DNA of 64,000 nt from Cupriavidus agavae (GCF_004217045.1 NZ_SGXM01000001.1:2046001-2110000); one strand, 5' to 3'. Positions 46,050 through 55,429 are shown, numbered from the stretch's first letter. Program-made: numbers and translations. Notes: generated by a model from the letters alone, not told the origin.

Positions 46050-48701
46050 ATGAAAAAGAAGGACATTGAGATTTTCGATGTCATGTCGCTGCGCGGCCCG
46101 AATATGTGGACATATCGGCCAGTGCTCGAGGCATGGGTCGACATCGGTGAACTGGAGGATTTCCCCTCCAACACGATCCCCGGGTTCTACGAGCGCCTGT
46201 CGGCCTGGCTGCCCACGCTGATCGAGCACCGCTGCAGCCCCGGCGTGCGCGGGGGCTTCCTGATGCGGCTCAAGGAGGGCACGTGGCCGGGCCACATCCT
46301 GGAGCACGTCACGCTCGAACTGCAGAACCTGGCCGGCATGCCCGGCGGCTTCGGCAAGGCGCGCGAGACGCCGGTGCGGGGCGTGTACAAGGTGATCGTG
46401 CGCGCCTGGCACGAGCAGGTGACGCGCGCCGCGCTGTTCACCGCGCGTGACCTGGTCATGGCCGCGATCGAGGACCGCCCGTTCGACGTGCCGGCCGCCG
46501 TGGACAACCTGCGCCGGCTGGTGGACGAACACTGCCTGGGGCCGAGCACCGCCTGCATCGTCGATGCGGCCGACGACCGGGACATCCCGTCGATCCGCCT
46601 GTCCGACGGCAACCTGGTGCAACTGGGCTACGGCGCCCGGTCGCGCCGCATCTGGACGGCCGAGACCGACCGCACCAGCGCCATCGGCGAATCGATCTCG
46701 CGCGACAAGGACCTGACCAAGAGCCTGCTGGAGTCGTGCGGCGTGCCCGTGCCGGAAGGCCGCATGGTCGAGAGCGCCGGGGACGCCTGGGACGCCGCCG
46801 AGAGCATCGGCGTGCCGGTGGTGGTCAAGCCGTACGACGGCAACCACGGCCGGGGCGTGTTCACGAACCTGATGACGCGCGAGGAAGTGGAAACGGCCTA
46901 TGCCGTGGCCATCGACGAGGGTAGCGGCGTGATCGTCGAGCGCTTCATCCCCGGCAACGAACACCGCCTGCTGGTGGTGGGCGGCCGCATGGTGGCGTGC
47001 GCGATGGGCGAGACGGCTTCGGTCGTCGGCGACGGCAGGCAGACCATTGACGAACTGATCGAATCGCAGATCAACTCCGATCCGCGCCGTGGCAGCACCG
47101 AGGACCACCCGCTGAACCGCGTGCGCCTGGATTCCGCCGCACGCCTCGAACTGAAGCGCCAGGGCTATGCCGATGGCGGCGCCGTGCCGCCCGAGGGCCG
47201 TACCGTGCTGATCCAGCGCAACGGCAACGTGGCTTTCGACGTCACCGACCGCGTGCACCCGAGCGTGGCGGCGCATGCCGCGCTGGCGGCGCGCGTGGTG
47301 GGGCTGGACATCGCCGGCGTCGACCTGGTGGCCGAGGATATCTCGCGCCCGCTGGCCGGGCAGCGCGGCGCCGTGGTCGAGGTCAATGCCGGTCCGGGCC
47401 TGCTGATGCATATCAAGCCGGCCGACGGCGAGCCGCGCCCGGTGGGCCGCGCCATCGTCGATCACCTGTTCCCGAGCCGCAACGGGGTCGAGGACGACGG
47501 CCGCATTCCGGTGGTCGGTATCACCGGCACCAACGGCAAGACCGTGGTGGCCAAGCTCGTGGCACGGCTGCTGCAGCTGTCGGGCAAGCACACCGGGCTG
47601 GCCTGCAGCGACGGCCTGTTCCTGGACCGCCGTCAGGTTGAGGGCGGCGGCCGGGGCGAGAAAGCCAGCTGGGACGCCGGCCATCGCATCCTGATGAACC
47701 GCGCGGTGGAAGCCGCCGTGTTCGAGAACGACAGCGGCATGATCCTGTCGCAGGGCCTGCCCTACGACCGCTGCCAGGTTGGCGTGATCACGAACTTCGG
47801 CCAGCCTGACCACCTCGGCGACTACTACGTCGAAGACGAGGACCGCATGTACAGCGTGCTGCGCACGCAGGTGGACGTGGTGCTGAAGACCGGCGCGGCC
47901 GTGCTCAACGGCGCCGACGCCCGCCTGGTGGAAATGGCCGAACTGTGCGATGGCGACGTGATCTTCTTCGGCCTGTCCGCCGACGTGCCGGCCATTGCCG
48001 CGCACCGCGCCGCCGGCAAGCGCACGGTGTTCGTGCGCGACGGCAAGGTGGTGCTGGCCACGGGCAGCAGCGAAACCGCGCTGACCGATGTCTCCGCCAT
48101 TCCGCTGACCTACGCGGGCCGCGTGGCGTTCCAGATCGAGAACGTGCTGGCCGCCGTGGCCACGGGCTGGGCGCTGGGTATCTCCAACGACCTGATCCGC
48201 GCCGGCATCGTCACGTTCGACGTGGGCCAGGTGGACGTGCCGGGCCGCTTCACGCTGTTCGAGCGCAACGGCGCCACGGTGATCGTGGACGACGCCCACA
48301 ACGCCCCGGCGCTGACCGCGCTGGCCGCCGCGCTGGACCGCTTCCCGTCGGAGCGCCGCCTGCTGGTGTTTGGCGCCGGCGTGCAGCGCCGCGACGAGGA
48401 TCTGGTGGCGCAGGGCAAGATCATCGGCCGCGCGTTCGACCGGGTCTTCCTGTGCGAGGACCGCAGCGTACGCCGCGACCTGCCCGAGACCGAGGCGCGC
48501 GCCCTGCTCAAGAAGGGCCTCTATGAAGGGCGCCGCGTGACCAAGATCATCGATGAAGGCGCGCGCAACGTGGCAGTGGACGCCGCGCTGTCGCAACTGG
48601 TGGCCGGCGATCTGCTGGTCCTGCAGTGCGACGAGGCATCGGTGGACAGCACGGTGGAACAGGTACACCAGTGGATGGGCCGCAACGGCCGCCGCGCGTG
48701 A
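46050..48701 (+). CDS. cyanophycin synthetase paralogue with degenerate Mur-ligase motifs
   Basis: 883 residues with full cyanophycin synthetase architecture: N-terminal domain (1-160), ATP-grasp domain (about 210-475; VVVKPYDGNHGRGV at 258-271, VEVNAGPGLLMH near 445) and Mur-ligase-like domain (485-883). The P-loop is TGTNGKTVV (492-500) rather than GTNGKTTT, FENDSGM (558-564) replaces FETARGG, and DDAHNA (747-752) replaces DYGHNP. The ATP-grasp half looks intact, so Asp-type addition may work while the second ligase is altered in substrate or activity (inference). C. necator is known to carry two adjacent cphA genes. The ribosome binding site is weak. The canonical synthetase follows after 33 bases. 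Confidence 0.9.
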   Translation: MKKKDIEIFDVMSLRGPNMWTYRPVLEAWVDIGELEDFPSNTIPGFYERLSAWLPTLIEHRCSPGVRGGFLMRLKEGTWPGHILEHVTLELQNLAGMPGGFGKARETPVRGVYKVIVRAWHEQVTRAALFTARDLVMAAIEDRPFDVPAAVDNLRRLVDEHCLGPSTACIVDAADDRDIPSIRLSDGNLVQLGYGARSRRIWTAETDRTSAIGESISRDKDLTKSLLESCGVPVPEGRMVESAGDAWDAAESIGVPVVVKPYDGNHGRGVFTNLMTREEVETAYAVAIDEGSGVIVERFIPGNEHRLLVVGGRMVACAMGETASVVGDGRQTIDELIESQINSDPRRGSTEDHPLNRVRLDSAARLELKRQGYADGGAVPPEGRTVLIQRNGNVAFDVTDRVHPSVAAHAALAARVVGLDIAGVDLVAEDISRPLAGQRGAVVEVNAGPGLLMHIKPADGEPRPVGRAIVDHLFPSRNGVEDDGRIPVVGITGTNGKTVVAKLVARLLQLSGKHTGLACSDGLFLDRRQVEGGGRGEKASWDAGHRILMNRAVEAAVFENDSGMILSQGLPYDRCQVGVITNFGQPDHLGDYYVEDEDRMYSVLRTQVDVVLKTGAAVLNGADARLVEMAELCDGDVIFFGLSADVPAIAAHRAAGKRTVFVRDGKVVLATGSSETALTDVSAIPLTYAGRVAFQIENVLAAVATGWALGISNDLIRAGIVTFDVGQVDVPGRFTLFERNGATVIVDDAHNAPALTALAAALDRFPSERRLLVFGAGVQRRDEDLVAQGKIIGRAFDRVFLCEDRSVRRDLPETEARALLKKGLYEGRRVTKIIDEGARNVAVDAALSQLVAGDLLVLQCDEASVDSTVEQVHQWMGRNGRRA

Positions 48702-48734
48702 GTCCGGCCCGGAAGAACAACGGATAAAGAGTCT

Positions 48735-51305
48735 ATGGAAGTTTCTCGCATCCGGGCCCTGCGTGGCCCGAATCTCTGGTGCCGGCACACCGCCATCGAA
48801 GCCATCGTGGCGTGTTCCGACCAATCCCACCTGCTGGCCGAGCTGCCCGGCTTCGAAGACCGCCTGCGTGCGCGCTTCCCGGCCATCGGCCCGATGCGGC
48901 CCGACGAGGAAGCCGGCTCGCCCTCGATGGCCCATGCGCTGGAAGCCGCCGCGCTGGGCCTGCAGGCCGCGGCCGGCTGCCCGGTGACGTTCAGCCACGC
49001 CGCGCCGACGCTGGAGCCGGGCACCTACCAGGTGGTCGTGCAGTACAGCGAAGAAGAAGTGGGCCGCCTGGCCTTCGAACTGGCGGAACAACTATGCCTG
49101 GCGGCGCGCGACGACCAGCCGTTCGATCTCGACGACGCGCTGCACCGCCTGCGTGAACTGGACGAAGACGTGCGCCTGGGCCCGAGCACCGGCTCCATCG
49201 TCTACGCCGCCGTGGCGCGCGGCATTCCGTACCGCCGCCTGACGCAGGGCTCGATGGTGCAGTTTGGCTGGGGTAGCAAGCAGCGCCGCATCCAGGCCGC
49301 CGAGACCGACATGACCAGCGCGGTGTCCGAATCGATCGCGCAGGACAAGGAACTGACCAAGGCCCTGCTCCACGCCGCCGGCGTGCCGGTGCCGCTGGGC
49401 CGCTCGGTGCGCAGCGCCGACGAGGCCTGGGCGGCCGCGCAGGAGATCAACGGCCCGGTGGTGGTCAAGCCGCGCGACGGCAACCAGGGCAAGGGCGTGG
49501 CCGTGCGCATCCGCACGCGCGAGGAAGTGATGACGGCCTACGAAGTGGCGGCCGACATTTCGTCCGACGTGCTGGTCGAACGCTACATTCCCGGCCACGA
49601 TTTCCGGCTGCTGGTGGTTGGCAAGCACCTCGTGGCCGCGGCCCGCCGCGATCCGCCGCAGGTGATTGGCGATGGCCACCACACGGTGCGCCAGCTCGTG
49701 GACCAGGTCAACCGCGACCCGCGCCGGGGCGAGGGCCATGCCACGTCGCTGACCAAGATCCGCTTCGACGACATCGCGCTGGCCACGCTGGCCAAGCAGG
49801 GCCTGAGCGCCGACGCGGTGCCGGCCAACGGCGTGCGCGTGGTGTTGCGCAACAACGCCAACCTGTCCACGGGCGGCAGCGCCACCGACGTGACCGACGA
49901 CGTCCATCCGGACATCGCCGCACGCGCCGTGGCGGCGGCCCAGATGGTGGGCCTCGACATCTGCGGCGTGGACGCGGTCTGCGAAACCATGCTCAAGCCG
50001 TTCGAGGAACAGGCCGGCGGCATCGTGGAAGTCAACGCCGCGCCGGGCCTGCGCATGCACCTGCAGCCGTCGTACGGCAAGGGCCGCGCGGTGGGCGAAG
50101 CCATCATCTCGACCATGTTCGCCGATGGCGACGATGGGCGGATTCCCGTGGTGGCCGTCTCGGGCACCAACGGCAAGACCACCACCGTGCGCCTGATCAC
50201 GCACTTGCTGGCGTCGAGCGGCCTGCGCATGGGCATGACCGGCACCGATGGCGTCTATATCCGGGGCGAGCGCATCGACACCGGCGACTGCAGCGGCCCG
50301 CGCAGCGCGCGCAATGTGCTGCTGCATCCCGACGTGGATGCCGCCGTGTTCGAGACCGCCCGGGGCGGCCTGCTGCGCGAGGGCCTGGCCTTCGACCGCT
50401 GCGACGTGGCCGTGGTGACCAACGTTGGCGAGGGCGACCACCTGGGGCTGTCGTACATCAGCACCGTGGAAGACCTGGCCGTGCTCAAGAGCGTGATCGT
50501 GCAGAACGTGGCGCCGCACGGCATGGCCGTGCTGAACGCGGCCGACCCGATGGTTGCGCGCATGGCCGATGCCTGCCCGGGCACCGTGACCTTCTTCGCC
50601 CATGACGCGGGGCTGCCGACGATGGCGCTGCACCGCGCGCAGGGCAAGCGGGTGGTGTTCGTCGAGGGCGCCGAGATCGTGGCCGCCGAGGGCGAGGTCG
50701 TGGCGCGCTTTGCGCTGGCGGACATTCCGCTCACGCGCAATGGCTCGATCGGCTTCCAGGTGGAAAACGCGATGTCATCGATCGCCGCGGCCTGGGCGCT
50801 GGGCATCGACTGGAACGTGATCCGCCGGGGGCTGGCCACGTTCGTCAGCGACGCCGCCACGGCGCCCGGACGCTTCAACGTGTTCGACTACAAGGGCGCG
50901 ACGCTGATTGCCGACTACGGCCACAACCCGGACGCCATCCAGGCGCTGTGCAACGCCGTGCAGTCGATGCCGTCGAAGAAGCGCGTGGTGGTGATCAGCG
51001 GTGCCGGCGACCGCCGCGACGAGGATATCCGCAAGCAGACCCAGATCCTGGGCGGCGCGTTCGACGACGTGCTGCTGTACCAGGACCAGTGCCAGCGCGG
51101 ACGCGAGGATGGTGAAGTGCTGGCGCTGCTGCAGGAGGGTCTGGTGGGCGCGCCTCGCACCACCCATACCGAGGAAATCCGGGGCGAGTTCCTGGCCATC
51201 GACACCGCGCTGGCACGCCTGCAGCCGGGCGACCTGTGCCTGATCCTGATCGATCAGGTGGAAGAGGCGCTCGACCACATCGCCAAGCGCGTGGCCGGGC
51301 AGTAA
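48735..51305 (+). CDS. cphA: cyanophycin synthetase, canonical type
   Basis: Cyanophycin synthetase builds multi-L-arginyl-poly-L-aspartate without ribosomes: the ATP-grasp domain extends the aspartate backbone, the Mur-ligase domain adds arginine to each side chain. 856 residues. Start MEVSRIRALRGPNLW is the family start. ATP-grasp VVVKPRDGNQGKGV (242-255) and VEVNAAPGLRMH (431-442); P-loop SGTNGKTTT (476-484); FETARGG (539-545); DYGHNP (727-732). All catalytic motifs are intact. No cyanophycinase gene is in this window, so degradation must be encoded elsewhere. Confidence 0.95.
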   Translation: MEVSRIRALRGPNLWCRHTAIEAIVACSDQSHLLAELPGFEDRLRARFPAIGPMRPDEEAGSPSMAHALEAAALGLQAAAGCPVTFSHAAPTLEPGTYQVVVQYSEEEVGRLAFELAEQLCLAARDDQPFDLDDALHRLRELDEDVRLGPSTGSIVYAAVARGIPYRRLTQGSMVQFGWGSKQRRIQAAETDMTSAVSESIAQDKELTKALLHAAGVPVPLGRSVRSADEAWAAAQEINGPVVVKPRDGNQGKGVAVRIRTREEVMTAYEVAADISSDVLVERYIPGHDFRLLVVGKHLVAAARRDPPQVIGDGHHTVRQLVDQVNRDPRRGEGHATSLTKIRFDDIALATLAKQGLSADAVPANGVRVVLRNNANLSTGGSATDVTDDVHPDIAARAVAAAQMVGLDICGVDAVCETMLKPFEEQAGGIVEVNAAPGLRMHLQPSYGKGRAVGEAIISTMFADGDDGRIPVVAVSGTNGKTTTVRLITHLLASSGLRMGMTGTDGVYIRGERIDTGDCSGPRSARNVLLHPDVDAAVFETARGGLLREGLAFDRCDVAVVTNVGEGDHLGLSYISTVEDLAVLKSVIVQNVAPHGMAVLNAADPMVARMADACPGTVTFFAHDAGLPTMALHRAQGKRVVFVEGAEIVAAEGEVVARFALADIPLTRNGSIGFQVENAMSSIAAAWALGIDWNVIRRGLATFVSDAATAPGRFNVFDYKGATLIADYGHNPDAIQALCNAVQSMPSKKRVVVISGAGDRRDEDIRKQTQILGGAFDDVLLYQDQCQRGREDGEVLALLQEGLVGAPRTTHTEEIRGEFLAIDTALARLQPGDLCLILIDQVEEALDHIAKRVAGQ

Positions 51306-51316
51306 CCGGCCGGCGG

Positions 51317-51337
51317 CCCCTTCCCGCCCGGGAGGGG
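51317..51337. terminator. GC-rich stem-loop between cphA and the convergent permease gene
   Basis: CCCCTTCC (51317-51324) pairs with GGGAGGGG (51330-51337) allowing one G-T pair. It fills the short gap between two convergent stop codons; no T-run, so intrinsic termination is uncertain. Confidence 0.4.
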
Positions 51338-51338
51338 G

Positions 51339-51998
51339 CTAGTTGCGCGTGGGCAGCGCGAGCCGGCGCTCCATCACGTGCTGGAGCGCCGACAGCGCCG
51401 TGCTCAGCACCCAGTAGATGGCGGCCGCCGCCAGATAGAGCGGCAGCGGCTGGTAGGTCGCCGCGATGATTTCTTGTGATGTTCGCAACAACTCCGTCAC
51501 AGTGATCACAGAAACGAGTGAAGTGTCCTTGATCAGGCTGATCAGGCTGTTCGACAGGCTCGGCACGGCCAGCCGCAGCGCCTGCGGCCCCACCACGTAG
51601 CGCAGCGTCTGCAGCGGCGTCATGCCCAGGCTGTACGCGGCCAGCCATTGCCCGCGCGGCACGCCCAGGATGGCCCCACGCATGCTCTCGGACAAGTAGG
51701 CGCCCACGTTCAGGCTCAGCGTCAGCACCCCTGCCGGGGTCGGCTCCAGCGAGATGCCGAGGCTCGGCAAACCGTAATACACCACGAAGATCTGCACCAG
51801 CAGCGGCGTGCCCCGCATGATGCTGACGTAGATGCGCGCCGGAATCGTCAGGATGCGCAACTGGCTGATACCCATCAGCGCCACCCCTACCCCCACCAGC
51901 AGTCCGAACGCCATCGACAGCACGGCGAACTTCAGCGTAAGCAACGTGCCCTGCAGCAGCACAGGCAGGGAATCAATGACGAGCTGGAGGGCAGACAT
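51339..51998 (-). CDS. polar amino acid ABC transporter permease (HisM/YecS type)
   Basis: 219 residues, five or so membrane helices, with the His/Glu/Gln/Arg/opine permease signature: YVSIMRGTPLLVQIFVVYYGLPSLG and the EAA-type loop GAILGVPRGQWLAAYSLGMTPLQTLRYVVGPQALRLAVPSLSN. Closest in style to cystine permeases (TcyL/YecS), which is a tentative match. It follows the binding-protein gene at 52169-52975 after 170 bases containing a strong stem-loop. No ATPase gene is present nearby. Confidence 0.9.
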   Translation of the reverse strand: MSALQLVIDSLPVLLQGTLLTLKFAVLSMAFGLLVGVGVALMGISQLRILTIPARIYVSIMRGTPLLVQIFVVYYGLPSLGISLEPTPAGVLTLSLNVGAYLSESMRGAILGVPRGQWLAAYSLGMTPLQTLRYVVGPQALRLAVPSLSNSLISLIKDTSLVSVITVTELLRTSQEIIAATYQPLPLYLAAAAIYWVLSTALSALQHVMERRLALPTRN

Positions 51999-52100
51999 GG
52001 CGAAGGCGGGGGAGCGGTCGAGGGCCGGAATGCCGGGATCATACGTGATCCGGGGCCGGCGGGCAGCGCTGCGGCGCAGGAAGGCGTGCGGAATGGCAAA

Positions 52101-52131
52101 CGAGGATTGCCAGCAGAACTGGCAACCCTCG
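52101..52131 (-). other. intercistronic stem-loop between binding protein and permease genes
   Basis: CGAGG-A-TTGCCAG (52101-52113) pairs with CTGGCAA-C-CCTCG (52119-52131) with one mismatch and a CAGAA loop. Only a short T-run follows on the minus strand. Hairpins in this position often terminate partially or stabilise the binding-protein mRNA, giving more binding protein than permease. Confidence 0.6.
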
Positions 52132-52168
52132 TCGGGGTATCGGATCTACCGAATTTGCCGCTGTGACC

Positions 52169-52975
52169 TTACTTGGCCGGCTTGGTCACGTCCGAGGCAA
52201 ACCACTTGTTCGACAATTTGGCCAAAGTGCCATCGCGCCGCAGATCGTCGAGCGCCTTGTCCACGGCGGCGGCAAACTTCGGGTTGTCCTTGCGGAACGG
52301 GATGGCCACTTCGGTGTTGGCGCCCGGCAGCACCGCGCCCGGACGCAGCGGCAGGTTGGCCTGCTTGATCAGGTAGTTGACCATCAGGCGGTCATTGAGG
52401 GCGGCGTCCACGCGCTGGGCGGCCAGGTCGCGCAGATACTCCGGGGCCCCCGGGTAGGTCTTCACGTCGATGCCGGGCACCGACTTGGCCAGTTCGTTGT
52501 AGTTGCTGCCCAGGCTGACGCCGAGCTTGTGGCCCTTGAGCGCGTCGAGCGAGCCGAAGTCGCGCTTGTCGTCCTTGCGCTGGATCAGCTGCGCGGCCGA
52601 ATAGACGTAGGGCGTGGAGAAATCGAGCACCTGCTTGCGCTGCGGCGTGACCGAGACCTGGTTGACGATGATGTCGAACTTGCCCGCCTGCAGGCCGGCG
52701 ATGATCGCGCTCCATTCGGTGGTCACGAACTCCGGCTTGACGCCGAGCTTGGCGGCCACGGCGCGGGCCACGTCCACATCGAAGCCGTCGAGTTCGTTGT
52801 TGGCGCCGCGATAGCCGAACGGGGGGTACGTGCCTTCCAGGCCCACCTTGAGCACACCCGCCTGCTTCACGGTGTCCAGCAGGTCGGCCGCCTGGGCCGC
52901 CGTGGCGGAAAGGCCGCCGGCCACCAGTGCGGTAGCCAGCAGCGTCTTGAACCAACCCGATCGAATCGTTCGCAT
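52169..52975 (-). CDS. amino acid ABC transporter substrate-binding protein (cystine-type)
   Basis: 268 residues from ATG 52975 (MRTIRSGWFKTLLATALVAGG); the open frame continues upstream through another gene and is not coding there. Signal peptide cleaved after AQA. SBP_bac_3 features: VLKVGLEGTYPPFGYRGANNELDGFDVDVARAVAAKLG, WSAIIAGLQAGKFDIIVNQVSVTPQRKQVLDFSTPYVYS and NKWFASDV at the end. FliY/TcyJ-like cystine binding is possible but unproven. A TGAGCC/GGCTCA dyad (53039-53057) lies 64 bases upstream. Confidence 0.9.
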   Translation of the reverse strand: MRTIRSGWFKTLLATALVAGGLSATAAQAADLLDTVKQAGVLKVGLEGTYPPFGYRGANNELDGFDVDVARAVAAKLGVKPEFVTTEWSAIIAGLQAGKFDIIVNQVSVTPQRKQVLDFSTPYVYSAAQLIQRKDDKRDFGSLDALKGHKLGVSLGSNYNELAKSVPGIDVKTYPGAPEYLRDLAAQRVDAALNDRLMVNYLIKQANLPLRPGAVLPGANTEVAIPFRKDNPKFAAAVDKALDDLRRDGTLAKLSNKWFASDVTKPAK

Positions 52976-53038
52976 GTCTTCTCCAGTGGGATGCGGTTGA
53001 CGGCCAGACCTCCCTTTTAAGGAAATCCGGCGGCTCCA

Positions 53039-53057
53039 TGAGCCTATAACGGGCTCA
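53039..53057. promoter_or_regulatory. dyad upstream of the substrate-binding protein gene
   Basis: TGAGCC (53039-53044) and GGCTCA (53052-53057) with a 7-base centre that contains TTATA on the minus strand, i.e. overlapping a possible -10 element. An operator is possible; the regulator is unknown. Confidence 0.35.
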
Positions 53058-53130
53058 AAGGTACCGCAAACACTATCGATGGCGAAATAACGATTTGATA
53101 TGGCTATATAACCGCGACTGCCCTTACGCC

Positions 53131-54039
53131 TTACTGGAAAGCCTTGTCGTTCGGCGCTGCAAACAGTTGCTTCATCTCCGGCGACAGCGCGTAGTTCATG
53201 TTGATGTTGCGCGGCGGGATCGGCTGCAGGAACCACTTGTTGTACATCTTCTCGGCGCGGCCGCTCTTCTGGATGTCGGCCACCACGTCGTCGACGAGCT
53301 TCTTGAACTGGGCGTCGTCCTTGCGGAACATGCAGGCATAGTTCTCGGTCTGCAGCGGCGTGCCGGCCACGACCCAGTCGGCGGCGTTCTTGGCCTTGGT
53401 GCGCTCGCCGTACAGCAGCGGCTCGTCCATGACGAAGGCCGCCGAGCGGCCGGTTTCCAGGATCAGGAAGGCCTGGCCGTGGTCCTTGGCGCTGGTCAGG
53501 TTCATGTTCCAGCCCTCGCCGTTCATCTTGACCAGCAGGCGCTCGCCGGTGGTGCCGGCCGTGGTGACCACGTTCTTGCCCTTGAGGTCGGGGAAGTCGG
53601 TCACGCCCGAATCCTTCTTGGTCAGCATGCGGATGCCGTAGATGAACAGGCTGTTCGAGAACGCCACCTGCTTCTGGCGCTCGGTGTTGTTCGTGGTGCT
53701 GCCGCACTCGATGTCGAGCGTACCGTTCTGCATCAGCGGAATGCGGTTCTGCGACGTGATCGGCGTCATCTTGACCTGCAGGTTCGGCATGTTGAGCGTC
53801 GACTTGACCTTGTCGACGATCGCCAGCAGGTAGTCATGCGAGTAGCCCATGACTTCCTTGCCGTCGGAGTACGAGAACGGAATCGACGACTCGCGGTAGC
53901 CCAGCGAAATCAGGCCGCTGTCCTTGATCTTCTTGAGCGTGTCGCCATCGGCGGCATGGGCGCCGGCGGCGGCCCCCAGCAGCACGGTGGCGGCCAGCAG
54001 GCGATGGAGGGTGGTTTGACGGACAGACAGTGACTTCAT
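53131..54039 (-). CDS. gltI: glutamate/aspartate ABC transporter substrate-binding protein
   Basis: 302 residues from ATG 54039 (MKSLSVRQTTLHRLLAATVLLG); signal peptide cleaved after AHA. GltI-specific blocks: KKIKDSGLISLGYRESSIPFSYSD, GYSHDYLLAIVDKVKSTLNMP, MQNGTLDIECGSTTNNTERQKQVAFSNSLFIYGIRMLTKK, and NMNYALSPEMKQLF at the C-terminus. The gltJKL membrane and ATPase genes are not adjacent. It lies 112 bases after a second D-amino acid dehydrogenase on the same strand. Confidence 0.92.
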   Translation of the reverse strand: MKSLSVRQTTLHRLLAATVLLGAAAGAHAADGDTLKKIKDSGLISLGYRESSIPFSYSDGKEVMGYSHDYLLAIVDKVKSTLNMPNLQVKMTPITSQNRIPLMQNGTLDIECGSTTNNTERQKQVAFSNSLFIYGIRMLTKKDSGVTDFPDLKGKNVVTTAGTTGERLLVKMNGEGWNMNLTSAKDHGQAFLILETGRSAAFVMDEPLLYGERTKAKNAADWVVAGTPLQTENYACMFRKDDAQFKKLVDDVVADIQKSGRAEKMYNKWFLQPIPPRNINMNYALSPEMKQLFAAPNDKAFQ

Positions 54040-54151
54040 GATTCGCTCCTTGCAGGGGCTTGGTTTAATGGCACGACGAGGCAATCTCACTACCACTCAC
54101 GACAACTTCACCTAACTTCAGCACAACCCGTGTTGCGGCCACCCGATCCGG

Positions 54152-55429
54152 CTAGGCGGCCGCTGCACTGAAATCTTCCGTATCGATGGCTGGCCGGCGC
54201 CCTGCCATCTGGTCCGCCAGCAGGCCCGCGCTGCCCATGGCCAGCGTGAAACCCAGCGCGCCATGGCCAAGGTTCAGCCACAGCCCGCGCACGCGCGATT
54301 CGCCCACCATCGGCAAACCCGTCGGCGTGGCCGGACGCAGCCCGGCCCACGGCTGCAGCCCGTCCAGCCCGGCCCCGTTCATCACGTTGCCGAACACCGC
54401 GCGGGTCTGCGCCACCAGCGTCTGCGCCCGCTCGCGGTCGATCACGGCGCCGCCGCGCACGATGTCCGCCATGCCCGCCACGCGCAGCGTGTTGCCGATC
54501 CGCGCGTAGACGATCTTGTTGGCGAAGTCCGTCACGCTGATATGCGGCGCCCGCCCGCCCTCGGCAATCGGCACCGTGATGCTGTACCCCTTCAGCGGCC
54601 ACAGCATCGGCCGCACGCCCGCCGGGCGCAGCAGCGGCACGCTGCCGATGCCGCCCGACACGATCACCGCATCGGCCCCGATCTCGCCCTGGTCGGTGCG
54701 CAGGCCGCTCACGCGCTCGCCCTGGCGCATCAATCCGGTCACCCGCGTGCCGAAGCGCAGCGTCACTGCGGGATTGCCTTGCAACAGATGGGCCAGCGAC
54801 ACGCAGAAGCGATGACAATCGCCCACTTCCTCGCTCGGCGTATAGATCGCGCCGGCAATATCGTCCCGGATGCCGCCCAGCGCCGGCTCCAGCGCCACCG
54901 TGGCGGTGCGGTCCAGCGCCTGCTGCTCGCAACCGAGGCTGGCCTGGTAATCCAGCAAGCGGCATGCCGAGTCGTACGCTGCCGCGTCGCGGTGCACCAC
55001 GAGCTTGCCGCGTCGCGCGAAATCGAAACCACCGCCCTCCTCCCGGGCTTCGGGGCGTTCCACGAACGCCTGCATCAGATCCCGCGAGTAGAACGCCAGC
55101 CGCAGCAGCTTGCGCGTGGTGGCCTCGCTGGTCGTCGTGTTGCAGGCCCGCACGAACGCCAGCAGCCAGCGCCACTGCGCCGGGTCCGGCGACGGGCGGA
55201 AGCGCATCGGCGAATCACGGTCCAGCAGCCAGCCGGGCACCTTGCCCAGCACGCCCGGCCCGGCCAGCGGCGCCACGTAGCTATAGCTGAGCTGCCCGCC
55301 GTTGGCGAAGCTGGTTTCCTCGCCCGGCCCGGCATGGCGCTCCACCACCGTCACCTCGTGCCCGTCACTGGCCAGCCGCCAGGCGGTGGTCATGCCCACC
55401 ACGCCCGCGCCCACGATTGCGATCCGCAT
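54152..55429 (-). CDS. second D-amino acid dehydrogenase (DadA-like)
   Basis: 425 residues from ATG 55429 (MRIAIVGAGVVGMTTAWRLASDGH, an FAD-binding Rossmann motif). DadA-like blocks: ETSFANGGQLSYSYVAPLAGPG, MLWPLKGYSITVPIA, PWAGLRPATPTGLPMVGESRVRGLWLNLGHGALGFTLAMGSAGLLAD. Clearly divergent from the dadA at 5535-6839, so not a recent duplicate. Beside gltI and divergent from a LysR-type regulator, it may process a D-amino acid imported or sensed locally (inference). Confidence 0.9.
   Translation of the reverse strand: MRIAIVGAGVVGMTTAWRLASDGHEVTVVERHAGPGEETSFANGGQLSYSYVAPLAGPGVLGKVPGWLLDRDSPMRFRPSPDPAQWRWLLAFVRACNTTTSEATTRKLLRLAFYSRDLMQAFVERPEAREEGGGFDFARRGKLVVHRDAAAYDSACRLLDYQASLGCEQQALDRTATVALEPALGGIRDDIAGAIYTPSEEVGDCHRFCVSLAHLLQGNPAVTLRFGTRVTGLMRQGERVSGLRTDQGEIGADAVIVSGGIGSVPLLRPAGVRPMLWPLKGYSITVPIAEGGRAPHISVTDFANKIVYARIGNTLRVAGMADIVRGGAVIDRERAQTLVAQTRAVFGNVMNGAGLDGLQPWAGLRPATPTGLPMVGESRVRGLWLNLGHGALGFTLAMGSAGLLADQMAGRRPAIDTEDFSAAAA

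Noticed and set aside
52169..53707. 512-codon frame suggesting a fusion of two binding proteins
   Set aside because: The upstream part is an out-of-frame shadow of gltI; the real gene starts at 52975 with a signal peptide.
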